Shown here: piece by piece, positions 36,177-45,663 of the stretch
Numbering within the stretch: position 1 is the stretch's first letter
How the letters are laid out: every line of letters begins with the position of its first letter
Assembly (NCBI GenBank): GCA_023443225.1
Contig: JAEZVF010000098.1
Location: 1 to 64,000 of the forward strand
Direction of reading: 5' to 3'
Length of the DNA: 64,000 nucleotides
Origin: Bacillota bacterium
Lineage (GTDB): Bacteria; Bacillota; Clostridia; Lachnospirales; Lachnospiraceae
The notes under the pieces: generated by a model
What the model was told of the DNA's origin: nothing
What the model saw: only the letters and a program-made list of their open reading frames with translations
The model's database searches: none
Position numbers and translations under genes: made by a program

Positions 36177-36218
36177 AAGTGAAGAATTATACTATTTATA
36201 ACAATTGGGAGGGAATAT

Positions 36219-38360
36219 ATGAAAATAAAGGGATTACGTGGTAAAGAAAAAGGAAAAAAACATTATAATGAAAAAGAAAGTATAAGAAAAGAAAAAAAAG
36301 GGGTTAAAACTAATTTTTTCAAGAGTGTCGGTTTTAAAATGTTAGTTGGATTTATGCTGCCAGTAATATTAATTGTTATATTGGGGTTTATATCATTTCA
36401 GAAATCCTCCGAAGGTATGATTCGAAATTATGAGAACTCCACTCAGAATACGCTAAGTATGACACAGAAGTACTTTGGGGTTGTATTAAATTCTGTATCT
36501 AGTCATTCTTCACAGCTGAATTCCAACAGCATAATCAGTGCTTATTACGGTGGAGCATACAAAAATGAACCATATGAAGAGTACAAAAGTATTGAGACCA
36601 TTGAGAAAACCCTGAAAGCAGTCGTTGATGCTGATCCATATCTAAATCAAATTTATCTGTTTGCCAATTATGGTCAAGGCATCTCCTCTAAGGGTGTTCT
36701 TGAAGAAGAATACTATGAAGGGTTTTCCAAAACGGAAGAAGGAATTAAGTTACTCAATTCTTTTGATAATGAAATCTGGGTTGGAAATCACTCCTATTTG
36801 GATGAACAAACCGGTAAAAACAGTAGTGATTACAGCATATCCTGCATAGCGAGCCTACAAAATAATGTGTACAGTGATATCGGTTTTATCGTTATGGATA
36901 TTGATAAAAAAATGGTTGAAGATGCTTTGGGAGAAATGAATTTAGATGATGGTAGTATGATTGCGTTTATAACGCCGGATAAAAAAGAAATTCTTATCGG
37001 CAATGAGAACGACACGTATTCATTTTTGGAACAGCAATATTTTCAAGATAGCTTAACTGAAATTACGGATGACGGCAAGATAGCAGAGGGCATGAAAACA
37101 GTTGAGTACAAAGGGGAGAATTATCGCTATCTATATTCCTTGAATGGGGTTGGCGGTATATCAGTATGCGCATTAATTCCAGAAGAAGCTATTATAAGTC
37201 AGGCAGAGGAGCTAAAGATAATCACAATGGTTTTTGTAGTTGTTGGAAGTATACTCGCTGGGCTTATAGGAATGTATCTATCTATAGGTATCTCAAAGGT
37301 TATACGTAAGATGAATCGATATCTGGAGAAAGCATCAGAAGGGGATTTGACTAAAACATTCAGCGTAAAGAGGAAGGATGAATTTAATCTTCTTTCCGTT
37401 GGTATTAATACCATGATATCTAGTATGAAAAATCTTATTGGTGAGATGGCGCGGGTGGGTGGAACTGTTACCACGGCCTCTGAGCATGTAGTAGATAGTG
37501 CGGCAATTATATTAACCGCAACAAAGGATATAACAAGTTCTGTCAATGATATCAGTGGTGGAGTGGTTCAACAGGCACAGGATGCCGAAAGCTGTTTAAT
37601 TAAAATGGAATCCTTATCTGACCAGATAAACAAGATGCAGGAAAACACTTCTAAAATTAGTAATTCAACAAAAGATACGAAAGAAACCGTTGGTCAGGGA
37701 ATTGTTATAATGGATGATTTAAATAAAAAGGCGATGGACACGAATGATATTACACAAAATATCATTTCTGATATAGAAGCGCTTAAGGAACAATCCTCGG
37801 CAATTGTTAAGTTTGTCGATATTATTAATACAATTTCAGAGCAGACAAATCTACTTTCCTTAAATGCGTCCATTGAAGCAGCTAGAGCCGGTGAATATGG
37901 AAAAGGGTTTGCGGTTGTAGCAAATGAAATAAAAGCTCTAGCGGAACAAACAGTTGTAGCAAGCGGTGAAATATCTAATATTATAGAGTCAATTCAGTTA
38001 CAGACTCAAAAAACTGTAGAAACGGCGAAAGAAGCCGAGGTCATAGTAGATTCTCAAAAGCAAGCATTGGCTAGTACGGTAAAGGCTTTCCGTGATATTG
38101 ACAACAATGTTTCTGCGCTGGCAGATAATCTAAATGTGATTGTAAATGGAATTGAAGAGATTGAAAGAACTAAGAATGATACGCTTGCTGCAATAGAAAA
38201 TATATCTGCAATATCAGAAGAAACTGCTTCAGCTTCAGAAGAACTCGCAACAACATCGGAAGAACAGTTAAAAGTAGTGGAAGCATTGAATGTAGCAGCG
38301 TCTGAATTACAAGTAAACGCAGGAGAACTCAAAGAAGCTATTAAAGTATTTAAAGTATAA
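36219..38360 (+). CDS. Methyl-accepting chemotaxis protein
   Basis: This 713-residue chemoreceptor has a basic cytoplasmic N-terminus of about 40 residues and a first membrane helix (about 44-62). A periplasmic-type sensor follows (about 63-325, Cache-like), then a second helix (about 330-352) and a HAMP domain. The signalling domain has the hairpin tip EQTNLLSLNASIEAARAGEYG. GGGAGG precedes the ATG. It ends 30 bases before dhaK and has no terminator, so it is likely co-expressed with dhaK and dhaL and may sense the sugar processed by this locus. Confidence 0.93.
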   Translation: MKIKGLRGKEKGKKHYNEKESIRKEKKGVKTNFFKSVGFKMLVGFMLPVILIVILGFISFQKSSEGMIRNYENSTQNTLSMTQKYFGVVLNSVSSHSSQLNSNSIISAYYGGAYKNEPYEEYKSIETIEKTLKAVVDADPYLNQIYLFANYGQGISSKGVLEEEYYEGFSKTEEGIKLLNSFDNEIWVGNHSYLDEQTGKNSSDYSISCIASLQNNVYSDIGFIVMDIDKKMVEDALGEMNLDDGSMIAFITPDKKEILIGNENDTYSFLEQQYFQDSLTEITDDGKIAEGMKTVEYKGENYRYLYSLNGVGGISVCALIPEEAIISQAEELKIITMVFVVVGSILAGLIGMYLSIGISKVIRKMNRYLEKASEGDLTKTFSVKRKDEFNLLSVGINTMISSMKNLIGEMARVGGTVTTASEHVVDSAAIILTATKDITSSVNDISGGVVQQAQDAESCLIKMESLSDQINKMQENTSKISNSTKDTKETVGQGIVIMDDLNKKAMDTNDITQNIISDIEALKEQSSAIVKFVDIINTISEQTNLLSLNASIEAARAGEYGKGFAVVANEIKALAEQTVVASGEISNIIESIQLQTQKTVETAKEAEVIVDSQKQALASTVKAFRDIDNNVSALADNLNVIVNGIEEIERTKNDTLAAIENISAISEETASASEELATTSEEQLKVVEALNVAASELQVNAGELKEAIKVFKV

Positions 38361-38390
38361 ATCGTAAGCACAGCAAAAGGAGAAGAAGAC

Positions 38391-39398
38391 ATGAAAAAAG
38401 TAATTAATCAACCAGAAAACTATGTAAATGAAATGTTAGAGGGTATTTATCTGGCGCACAATGATTTAGTTACCTATACAAACAATGATCTGCGATGCCT
38501 TGTAACATCGAATAAGGTTCAAGGCAAAGTTGGTATTGCTACAGGAGGCGGTTCGGGACATTTGCCACTATTTCTGGGGTATGTTGGAAAAGGAATGCTA
38601 GACGGGTGTTCCGTTGGGGATGTGTTTCAATCTCCAAGCGCGGAACAAATGCTTGCAGTAACAAAAGAAATCGATTCTGGTGCGGGCGTACTTTATATAT
38701 ATGGAAATTACAATGGGGATATTTTTAACTTTGATATGGCAGCAGATATGGCAGATTTTGAAGAAAATATTAGAGTGGAAAGCGTTGTCGCTGGAGAAGA
38801 TGTTGCATCTGCTGTACCTGCAAAAGAAGGTGAGAAAAATTTGAGGCGTGGCGTAGCAGGAATTTTCTTTGTATTTAAATGCGCTGGTGCGGCAGCTGCT
38901 GCGATGCTTTCTTTGGATGAGGTGAAACGTATTGCAGTAAAAGTATGTGATAATGTAAGAACTATGGGAGTTGCTTTAACACCTTGTATCGTGCCACGCG
39001 TGGGTAAAGCCGGTTTTTCCATAGGAGACGATGAAATGGAGATTGGCATGGGAATACATGGTGAAACAGGAATTCGTCGTGCAAAACTCGCACCAGCCGA
39101 TGCTATTACGGATGAAATGATGGATAAAATCATAGCTGATCTGCCATATCAAAGTGGTGATAAAGTAGCAGTTTTAGTTAATGGACTCGGAGCAACAACT
39201 TTGGATGAACAATATATTGTTACTAGGCGCATTGGCCAGTACCTTAAGGTGAAAGGCATTACTGTACACCGTTATTATGTTGGTGAATATGTGACGTCCC
39301 TTGAAATGGCTGGTTTCTCAATCTCCCTACTAAAGCTAGATGAAGAGTTAACTAAGTATTTGGATGCACCTGCACAAACACCATTTTTTAGACAATAA
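38391..39398 (+). CDS. dhaK: Dihydroxyacetone kinase-like subunit DhaK
   Basis: This 335-residue protein has the DhaK substrate domain. GGGSGHLPLFLGYVGKGMLDG is near the N-terminus, and GMGIHGETG carries the His that binds the substrate carbonyl as a hemiaminal. GAGTG-type ribosome site AAAGGAGAAG precedes ATG. DhaK needs DhaL, encoded next. There is no DhaM or PTS enzyme gene nearby, so phosphate may come from ATP. It may act on a ketose other than dihydroxyacetone, given the mtnK-mtnA-aldolase context. Confidence 0.9.
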   Translation: MKKVINQPENYVNEMLEGIYLAHNDLVTYTNNDLRCLVTSNKVQGKVGIATGGGSGHLPLFLGYVGKGMLDGCSVGDVFQSPSAEQMLAVTKEIDSGAGVLYIYGNYNGDIFNFDMAADMADFEENIRVESVVAGEDVASAVPAKEGEKNLRRGVAGIFFVFKCAGAAAAAMLSLDEVKRIAVKVCDNVRTMGVALTPCIVPRVGKAGFSIGDDEMEIGMGIHGETGIRRAKLAPADAITDEMMDKIIADLPYQSGDKVAVLVNGLGATTLDEQYIVTRRIGQYLKVKGITVHRYYVGEYVTSLEMAGFSISLLKLDEELTKYLDAPAQTPFFRQ

Positions 39399-39413
39399 TA
39401 TAGGAGTGTAAGT

Positions 39414-40034
39414 ATGGATACTTTGCATATAAAGAATTTCTTGAAAGAATTAAAAGAGATTATGAAACAAAATAAGGATTATTTGATTGAGCTTGATAGT
39501 GTTGTAGGAGATGGTGACTTGGGATTAACTATGCAGGATGGATTTGCTGCAGCTTATTCTGCGGTTGCTGATAATGAGGAAACGGATATTGGAAAACTTC
39601 TTTATACTGCTGGTAAAGCGATGGGCAATGCTGTCCCATCAACCATGGGAACTTTAATGGCATCTGGATTCATGAATTCCGGTAAAGCTCTTAGGGGTAA
39701 GACTGAGCTGTCAAAAGAAGATTGTGTATCCCTGTTTCGTGCATATATGGAGGGAGTTGCTAGCCTTGGGAAAGCGAAGGTAGGTGAAAAAACATTTTTG
39801 GATGGTATAGCACCTGCTGTTGATGTTATGGGAGAAGAGATAAAAACGGGTGATGATCTGAAAGATATAGCAAAAAGAGCAATGCAAGCAGCTAAAAGAG
39901 GCGTAGAAAACACGACTACTATGCGCGCATTGCACGGAAGAGCAGCCATTCGAGGAGATGCCTCTATTGCCTTGATTGATCCAGGGGCAACGGTTGCTGC
40001 TCTGATGTTCGAAGCCTTCTATAAAAGCTTGTAG
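39414..40034 (+). CDS. dhaL: Dihydroxyacetone kinase-like subunit DhaL
   Basis: This 206-residue nucleotide-binding subunit has the metal/ADP site VVGDGDLGLTM, then GKAMGNAVPSTMGTLMASGF and the C-terminal HGRAAIRGDASIALIDPGA. Classical DhaL proteins usually read GDGDHG, so Leu replaces His here. It lies 15 bases after dhaK. A terminator follows, separating it from the ABC transporter genes. Subunit identity is clear; the substrate is inferred. Confidence 0.88.
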   Translation: MDTLHIKNFLKELKEIMKQNKDYLIELDSVVGDGDLGLTMQDGFAAAYSAVADNEETDIGKLLYTAGKAMGNAVPSTMGTLMASGFMNSGKALRGKTELSKEDCVSLFRAYMEGVASLGKAKVGEKTFLDGIAPAVDVMGEEIKTGDDLKDIAKRAMQAAKRGVENTTTMRALHGRAAIRGDASIALIDPGATVAALMFEAFYKSL

Positions 40035-40445
40035 TAGAATAGTAATTTAATCATATTATGCGATAAGGCATCGTTTTATGTTAATAACATAGCGATGCCT
40101 TAAATTTTGTGGGTTGGAATAATTTACATATAAAACAAAATAACCAAATAAAAAATCTTACACAAACAAAACAAACGGATACAATGCTATGTTTTTTTGG
40201 TGGATCGGGTTTTGTTAAAAAGTTATGATGCTGTTAAATAATAGTACTAATAGTAACTAATTATATTTGGTCGTTTGTGCAAAACATACAATAATAGTGT
40301 CGAAAAATTGGTGAAATAATAAATTATTTATTCTTTTTATAAAAAATGTTGTAAAATGTTTGTCTAAGTGGTATTATGTAATCACACCAAACAAATACCG
40401 TATAAATGAGGTATAAAACAACAATTACAATTGAGGAGGTAATTT
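40035..40445 (+). promoter_or_regulatory. 411-bp gap: terminator of dhaKL, then promoter region of the sugar importer
   Basis: AAGGCATCG (40065-40073) pairs with CGATGCCTT (40093-40101), with TATGTT/AACATA inside, and is followed by AAATTTT: the dhaL terminator. A promoter lies at 40349-40377 (TTGTAA, 17 bases, TATTAT). Between them is AT-rich sequence with repeated AAACAAA tracts but no gene. AAAACAACA near 40417 matches half of the inverted repeat upstream of the BMC operon, so the DeoR regulator may bind here too. Confidence 0.65.
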
Positions 40446-41639
40446 ATGAAGAAGTATTTAGCGCTTTTATTAGCAGCAGTAATGGTAATGTCTCTGACTG
40501 CTTGCGGAAGTAAAAAGACAGAAACACCACCAGCTGACAACACAGCTACAGAAACACCAGCAGAAACACCTGCAGAGACACCAGCAGAAACGCCAGCAGA
40601 AGATACAACAGGTGATGCAGCAGGTTCCGATTATGCATCAAAATTAAGTGGTAAAAAAGTTGCAGTTGTTAGAAACTTAGCAGCTGGTGACCATACCCAA
40701 CAGTTCTTAGATGGATGTGTATCAGAAGGACAAGCTTTTGGATTTACAGTTGATACTTTTGTAACAGATGGCGACGATGTTAAGACTCAGGAAGTTGTTG
40801 CTCAAGTAATTGCAAAAGGATATGATGGAATTATTCTTTCTCATGGTCAGCTATCTTACACCTATGACATGTTAAAACCTGCAAGAGATGCTGGTATGGA
40901 AGTTGTTACATTCGATAGTATGCCTTTTAAAGATGGCGATGCAAATAGTGAATTACTTGAAGGTGTAACATCAACTGCACAGGATGACAACGCATTGGCA
41001 GAATTATCCCTTGGCTATATGATGAAGGAATTTGAAGAAGCAGGCGGCACATATCCTATGAAAGTTCTTAAAACATTCATGGGCCCTGGAATCCCTCCAT
41101 TGGATAGACGTAATGTAGTTTATACAAAGCTTGAAGAAGAAGGAAAGATTGAAACACTTGAAATTATCGCTCCATCTGACACTGCAAACGCACGTGGTGA
41201 TATGACTACAAAGACAGCGGCGATTCTTCCTAAGTATGCTGAAGGTTCTGTAGATGCTATTTGGGGTTGCTACGACGAATTAGCAAAAGGTGTATTACAG
41301 GCATTAAATGATGCTGGACGTACAGATATTCCTATGTATACTATTGATATTTCAAATGATGATATCCAATTGATGCTTGCAAATCCAGAAGTTTGGAAAT
41401 CAACAGCAGCAGTTGATCCTAAGTTAATCGGTATTGTTAACACAAGATTATTAGCTATGAAATTTGCTGGAGAAGAAACACCAGATTTCTTTAACTTATC
41501 AGCTAGTAATGTTGCAACAACTCAATTAAATTCTGATATCAATATGACAAATCTCGGTACAGTAGTAGACGGCTGGGGTAATGCTACAGGTGAAGATTCC
41601 TTTAACCTTCCTTGGATGGAAGAAGTAAAAGCGAAATAG
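40446..41639 (+). CDS. Ribose-type ABC transporter solute-binding lipoprotein
   Basis: This 397-residue binding protein has a lipoprotein signal peptide (lipobox SLTAC, Cys20) and a mature family 4 (RbsB-like) domain: KKVAVVRNLAAGDHTQQFLDG, GYDGIILSHGQ, DAIWGCYDELAKGVLQAL. GAGGAGG precedes the ATG. A linker made of four ETPA units is encoded by four 12-bp repeats at 40551-40598. With the following ATPase and permease it forms a CUT2 importer. Context suggests a pentose, 5-deoxypentose or methylthioribose substrate. Confidence 0.92.
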   Translation: MKKYLALLLAAVMVMSLTACGSKKTETPPADNTATETPAETPAETPAETPAEDTTGDAAGSDYASKLSGKKVAVVRNLAAGDHTQQFLDGCVSEGQAFGFTVDTFVTDGDDVKTQEVVAQVIAKGYDGIILSHGQLSYTYDMLKPARDAGMEVVTFDSMPFKDGDANSELLEGVTSTAQDDNALAELSLGYMMKEFEEAGGTYPMKVLKTFMGPGIPPLDRRNVVYTKLEEEGKIETLEIIAPSDTANARGDMTTKTAAILPKYAEGSVDAIWGCYDELAKGVLQALNDAGRTDIPMYTIDISNDDIQLMLANPEVWKSTAAVDPKLIGIVNTRLLAMKFAGEETPDFFNLSASNVATTQLNSDINMTNLGTVVDGWGNATGEDSFNLPWMEEVKAK

Positions 41640-41657
41640 TAACAGTTATGTATAATC

Positions 41658-41691
41658 TGTGTATATCGCAGGATAACCTGCGATATACACA
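41658..41691 (+). promoter_or_regulatory. Strong intercistronic hairpin after the binding-protein gene
   Basis: A perfect 15-bp stem, TGTGTATATCGCAGG (41658-41672) with CCTGCGATATACACA (41677-41691), closes a four-base ATAA loop. No T tract follows. It probably protects the binding-protein mRNA and lowers expression of the ATPase and permease. Confidence 0.78.
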
Positions 41692-41720
41692 ATATGATCA
41701 TATGAATAGGATGACGCAAA

Positions 41721-43232
41721 ATGAATGAATTTAAACTAGAAATGAAAGATATATCAATCGAGTTTCCAGGAGTTAAAGCCCTTAGTAATGTAGATTTTAG
41801 TTTGACGGGTGGAAGAATTCATGCGCTTATCGGTGCAAATGGCGCTGGTAAATCAACCTTGATGAAGGTTTTGGCTGGTGCTAATGCACACTATACAGGA
41901 CAAATATTTGTCGAGGGAGAACCGGTTGAAATCCGATGCCCTAGGAACGCTAAAGATCTTGGAATAGAAATCGTATACCAAGAGGTAGATACAGCATTAA
42001 TACCATATTTAACAGTTGCAGAAAATGTAATGTTCAATGTGCTTGCCAATAATATGGACAAGAAACATTTTATTCATTGGGGAACAATCCGAGAAACTGC
42101 TAAAAAAACTCTGGAAAGACTCAATGTAGTATTGGATGTAAACCAGGTAGTTTCGGAATTGACACTTGCAGAAAAGCAAATGGTTTTAATTGCTAGATGC
42201 GTAGTGGAAAAATGCCGTCTTTTAATTTTGGACGAACCCACAGCACCACTATCGAATTCTGAAACACAGGAGTTGTTCCGTATCGTTCGTGAACTAGCGA
42301 AAGATGGGGTTGGGATTGTATTTATATCACACAGATTAAAAGAGTTATTTGAAATATGTGAGACCATCACGGTGATGAGAGATGGCAGAGTGGTTGAGAA
42401 TATGCCTATAACATCTGACCTTAAAACTACGGATATCGTAGAGTTAATGCTTGGTCGTAAAATGGATGATAATTATTTAAAGAAAAAAATTAAGATCGGT
42501 GATTCTTTACTAGAGGTACAAGGACTTAGCGAAGCAGAAGGCAGAGTTGATGATATTAACATGAACATTAAGCGTGGTGAGATTGTTGGCATTGCAGGTC
42601 TGGTTGGAGCGGGAAAAACCGAGCTATGTAAAACTTTGTTTGGAGCCTTTAAACAGAGCAGTGGAACCATAAAATTAAATGGAAAAACTATAAAATATAA
42701 AAATCCAAGCGAAGCAGTAAAAAGTGGATTTGCATTAGTACCGGAAGAAAGAAGAAAAGAAGGGGTTCTAATTACAGATCCGGTATACTCCAATATTACT
42801 GTAGCATCAATGAAGAAATATACAGGATTATTTTCTGTGGTAAATAAATTAAAAGAAAAGAAAGACGCCTGTCGGATGATTAAGGATTTAGGAATTAAAA
42901 CTCCTTCCGAATGTCAGACAGTTGCGCTTTTATCGGGTGGTAATCAGCAAAAGGTTGTACTTGGTAAATGGCTGAATTCGGAATCTGAAATTTATATTTT
43001 CGATGAACCTACAAAAGGTATTGATGTCGGAGCTAAACGAGACATGTATGAATTGATTGAACGGCTAGCGGAACGTGGAAAAGGAATTATTTATGCTACC
43101 TGTGAATTCCAAGAAATTTTAACGATAGCTGATAGAGTGTATGTAATGTATGATGGTAAAATAGTGAAAGAATTAATCGTTGCAGACACTGATGAAAAAG
43201 AATTGCTTTGTTTTTCAACAGGAGGAAAATAG
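41721..43232 (+). CDS. Ribose-type ABC transporter ATPase (two ABC domains)
   Basis: This 503-residue RbsA-like ATPase has two nucleotide-binding domains. The first has Walker A GANGAGKSTL and Walker B LLILDEPTAPLS. The second has Walker A GLVGAGKTEL, signature LLSGGNQQKVVLGKWL and the switch region DEPTKGIDVGAK. The first domain lacks a canonical LSGGQ (it reads LTLAEKQM), as is usual for this family's degenerate site. It lies 81 bases after the binding-protein gene, across a hairpin. Confidence 0.94.
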   Translation: MNEFKLEMKDISIEFPGVKALSNVDFSLTGGRIHALIGANGAGKSTLMKVLAGANAHYTGQIFVEGEPVEIRCPRNAKDLGIEIVYQEVDTALIPYLTVAENVMFNVLANNMDKKHFIHWGTIRETAKKTLERLNVVLDVNQVVSELTLAEKQMVLIARCVVEKCRLLILDEPTAPLSNSETQELFRIVRELAKDGVGIVFISHRLKELFEICETITVMRDGRVVENMPITSDLKTTDIVELMLGRKMDDNYLKKKIKIGDSLLEVQGLSEAEGRVDDINMNIKRGEIVGIAGLVGAGKTELCKTLFGAFKQSSGTIKLNGKTIKYKNPSEAVKSGFALVPEERRKEGVLITDPVYSNITVASMKKYTGLFSVVNKLKEKKDACRMIKDLGIKTPSECQTVALLSGGNQQKVVLGKWLNSESEIYIFDEPTKGIDVGAKRDMYELIERLAERGKGIIYATCEFQEILTIADRVYVMYDGKIVKELIVADTDEKELLCFSTGGK

Positions 43233-43233
43233 G

Positions 43234-44256
43234 ATGAGTGAAAAAGCAGTAACCACAAAAAATAATGCAGGTGGTAAACAAATTATGAGTATTATTCAAA
43301 AGTGGGGAACCCTTCTTACGATTGTAATATTATTCGTATTCTTTACCTTTGCCAACTGGAGTAAAGATACGAACTCCAGTATCTTCTTAACAACCGCTAA
43401 TATGGTTACCATTCTCAGAAGTATATCTATTACGGCAATTATAGCCATCGGCTTAACCTTTTCGCTAGCAGTTAACGGTATGGATTTATCCATCGGTGCA
43501 AATGCGAACTTTGCCGACTTCCTCGTTATGACGATGTTTGTATGGTATAACCTAAGCATAGGAGTATCCATTTTAATTACGATACTTATTTGTTTAAGCG
43601 TAGCAGTAATCAACAGTATATTAATAGTTAAACTAAAAATACCAGATATGGTAGCGGCTTTGTCAGTTATGTTCATGTTTCAAGGTGTTGCAATGACCTA
43701 TTCAAACGGTGGTGCAATTACGGAACGTATGACCAGGCCAAACGGGCAAGTTGCAGAAGGCTTAGTGCCAGCTGCCTTCCGTTCCCTTGGAAAGGAGCCT
43801 TGGTTAATTATTGTAATGCTGGTTGTAGTGGCATTTGCCTTCTTTTTCTTAAATTATACCAAGCACGGAAGATACATGTATGCAGTAGGTGGTAACCCTG
43901 AAGCTGCAAGACTTTCCGGTATTCCTGTTAACAGATATAGAGTTTTAGCATATTTCTTATCTGCAGTATTTGCCGCTTTGGGCGGTGTGTTTATAGCAGC
44001 TCGTGTTGGAACCGCGCAGGTGAATGCTGGAGCAGCATATCTGATGCCTTCGGTGGCAGCAGCTTATATTGGATTTTCCGTTGCTGGAGCAGGAAAAGCA
44101 AATGCTTTAGGAACTCTGGCCGGAGCAGCACTGGTTGGTATGCTGGAAAATGGTCTTATCATGATGTCTGTTCCTTATTATGCAATGGATATTGTAAAGG
44201 GCGGTATCTTGGCAGTTGCATTAGCACTTACCTATTCACAGAGCAAGAAACATTAG
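43234..44256 (+). CDS. Ribose-type ABC transporter permease
   Basis: This 340-residue RbsC-like permease has eight to ten hydrophobic helices. It shows GMDLSIGANANFADFLV, the family loop YAVGGNPEAARLSGIPV and the C-terminal KGGILAVALALTYSQ. The ATG at 43234 has AGGAGGAAAATAGG upstream and lies directly after the ATPase stop. The frame opens further upstream, inside the ATPase gene, without a ribosome site. It completes the CUT2 importer. Confidence 0.94.
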   Translation: MSEKAVTTKNNAGGKQIMSIIQKWGTLLTIVILFVFFTFANWSKDTNSSIFLTTANMVTILRSISITAIIAIGLTFSLAVNGMDLSIGANANFADFLVMTMFVWYNLSIGVSILITILICLSVAVINSILIVKLKIPDMVAALSVMFMFQGVAMTYSNGGAITERMTRPNGQVAEGLVPAAFRSLGKEPWLIIVMLVVVAFAFFFLNYTKHGRYMYAVGGNPEAARLSGIPVNRYRVLAYFLSAVFAALGGVFIAARVGTAQVNAGAAYLMPSVAAAYIGFSVAGAGKANALGTLAGAALVGMLENGLIMMSVPYYAMDIVKGGILAVALALTYSQSKKH

Positions 44257-44279
44257 TTATTATCTAATTAAGATACACC

Positions 44280-44395
44280 ATGCGGCATGTATATAACTAT
44301 CATGCCGCATACCTCCCCCGATAGAAATTTATAAATATATTTATAAACCCTCTGCCTACCGTACGAAGCAAAGGGATAAAGAATAACCCGTACGG
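44280..44395 (+). promoter_or_regulatory. Two hairpins between permease and mtnK genes
   Basis: ATGCGGCATG (44280-44289) pairs with CATGCCGCAT (44301-44310). CCGTACG (44359-44365) pairs with CGTACGG (44389-44395) just before the mtnK ribosome site. Neither has a T tract. They may process the message or tune mtnK translation. Confidence 0.6.
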
Positions 44396-44410
44396 AGAAA
44401 GGTGTTACCT

Positions 44411-45634
44411 ATGTCACGTTTTGATTCCTATTTTTTAATGAAAACTGAAGATATTAAAGAGTATGTAAATGAGAAACTTTCCTTTTTTCCTGCCGATGCA
44501 AAATTAGAGTGCAAAGAAATTGGTGATGGAAATCTTAATTATGTATTCCGCTTGTATGATATAAACACCGGAAAATCCATCATAATAAAACAAGCAGGTG
44601 AAGTTACAAGAATTTCTGCTGATATGAAGCTTTCTACAGACAGAGGAAGAATCGAAGCCAAAATCCTTAAACTCCAAGGGAAGTATGCACCTGGACTAGT
44701 TCCAGAGGTATATCTTTATGACGAAGTAATGTGTGCTATGATGATGGAAGATATGGTAGGTCATACTATGATGCGTACTGGATTAATGCAACATAAGACC
44801 TATCCTGTATTTGCAGAAGACATAACTACATTTATGGTAAATTCTCTGCTCTTATCTACAGATGTTATCATGGGGCACAAAGATAAAAAGGAAAACGTAA
44901 AGAGTTTTATTAATCCTGATTTATGTGAAATTAGCGAGGACTTGGTATTTAGTGAACCATTTATAGATTATAATAGTAGAAACAATGTGTTTGCACCAAT
45001 TGCAGATTTTGTAAAGAAAGAATTATATGAAGACAAAGCACTTCATTTAGAAGCGGCAAAGCTTAAGTTTGCATTTATGAATAATGCACAAGCTTTAATT
45101 CATGGAGATCTGCATACGGGATCCATCTTTATTAACCAAGAACACACCTTTGTATTTGATCCTGAGTTTGCCTTCTACGGACCAATGGGATATGATGTCG
45201 GTAATATCATAGCCAACATGTTCTTCGCATGGTGTAATGGAGATGCTACCATAGAAGATGAAACACAGAGAGCTGAGTTCTGTGGTTGGGTATTGGATAC
45301 AATTGTTGAAATTGTAGATAAGTTTATTTCTAAATTCAAGGTAGCATTTAAAGATAAAGTTACAGATACGATGGCAAAGACTGACGGATTTTTAGATTGG
45401 TATCTAGGAAGCATTTTAGCAGATACAGCAGGAATTGCCGGTTTAGAATCCATTCGTCGTACCGTTGGTATGGCAAATGTAAAAGATATTACTACAATTC
45501 CGGATGTTAATAAGAGAGCAAGAGCAGAAAAGATTGTAATAACTCTAGCTAAGAACTACATTATGAACAGAGAGAAATTTTTATGCGGTGCAGATTATAG
45601 AAGAGCAATTGAAGAAACAATCGCTAAATTCTGA
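44411..45634 (+). CDS. mtnK: S-methyl-5-thioribose kinase (or 5-deoxyribose kinase)
   Basis: MtnK phosphorylates methylthioribose at C1 with ATP; homologues also act on 5-deoxyribose. The 407-residue protein has the N-terminal IGDGNLNYVFR, the catalytic loop ALIHGDLHTGSIFI and the metal-binding VFDPEFAFYGPMGYDVGN. The ATG at 44411 follows AAAGG by eight bases. No targeting extension is visible, so it should act in the cytosol. It is 29 bases upstream of mtnA. No methionine-salvage genes (mtnB, mtnC, mtnD) follow, arguing for the DHAP-shunt route. Confidence 0.93.
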   Translation: MSRFDSYFLMKTEDIKEYVNEKLSFFPADAKLECKEIGDGNLNYVFRLYDINTGKSIIIKQAGEVTRISADMKLSTDRGRIEAKILKLQGKYAPGLVPEVYLYDEVMCAMMMEDMVGHTMMRTGLMQHKTYPVFAEDITTFMVNSLLLSTDVIMGHKDKKENVKSFINPDLCEISEDLVFSEPFIDYNSRNNVFAPIADFVKKELYEDKALHLEAAKLKFAFMNNAQALIHGDLHTGSIFINQEHTFVFDPEFAFYGPMGYDVGNIIANMFFAWCNGDATIEDETQRAEFCGWVLDTIVEIVDKFISKFKVAFKDKVTDTMAKTDGFLDWYLGSILADTAGIAGLESIRRTVGMANVKDITTIPDVNKRARAEKIVITLAKNYIMNREKFLCGADYRRAIEETIAKF

Positions 45635-45663
45635 TTGGATAAGCAAAGAAAGGAAGAAAGAGC

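Noticed and set aside
37199..38392. Minus-strand open frames in the chemoreceptor and dhaKL genes
   Set aside because: They are shadows of strongly conserved coding sequences, with low-complexity Ser/Ala composition and no ribosome sites.
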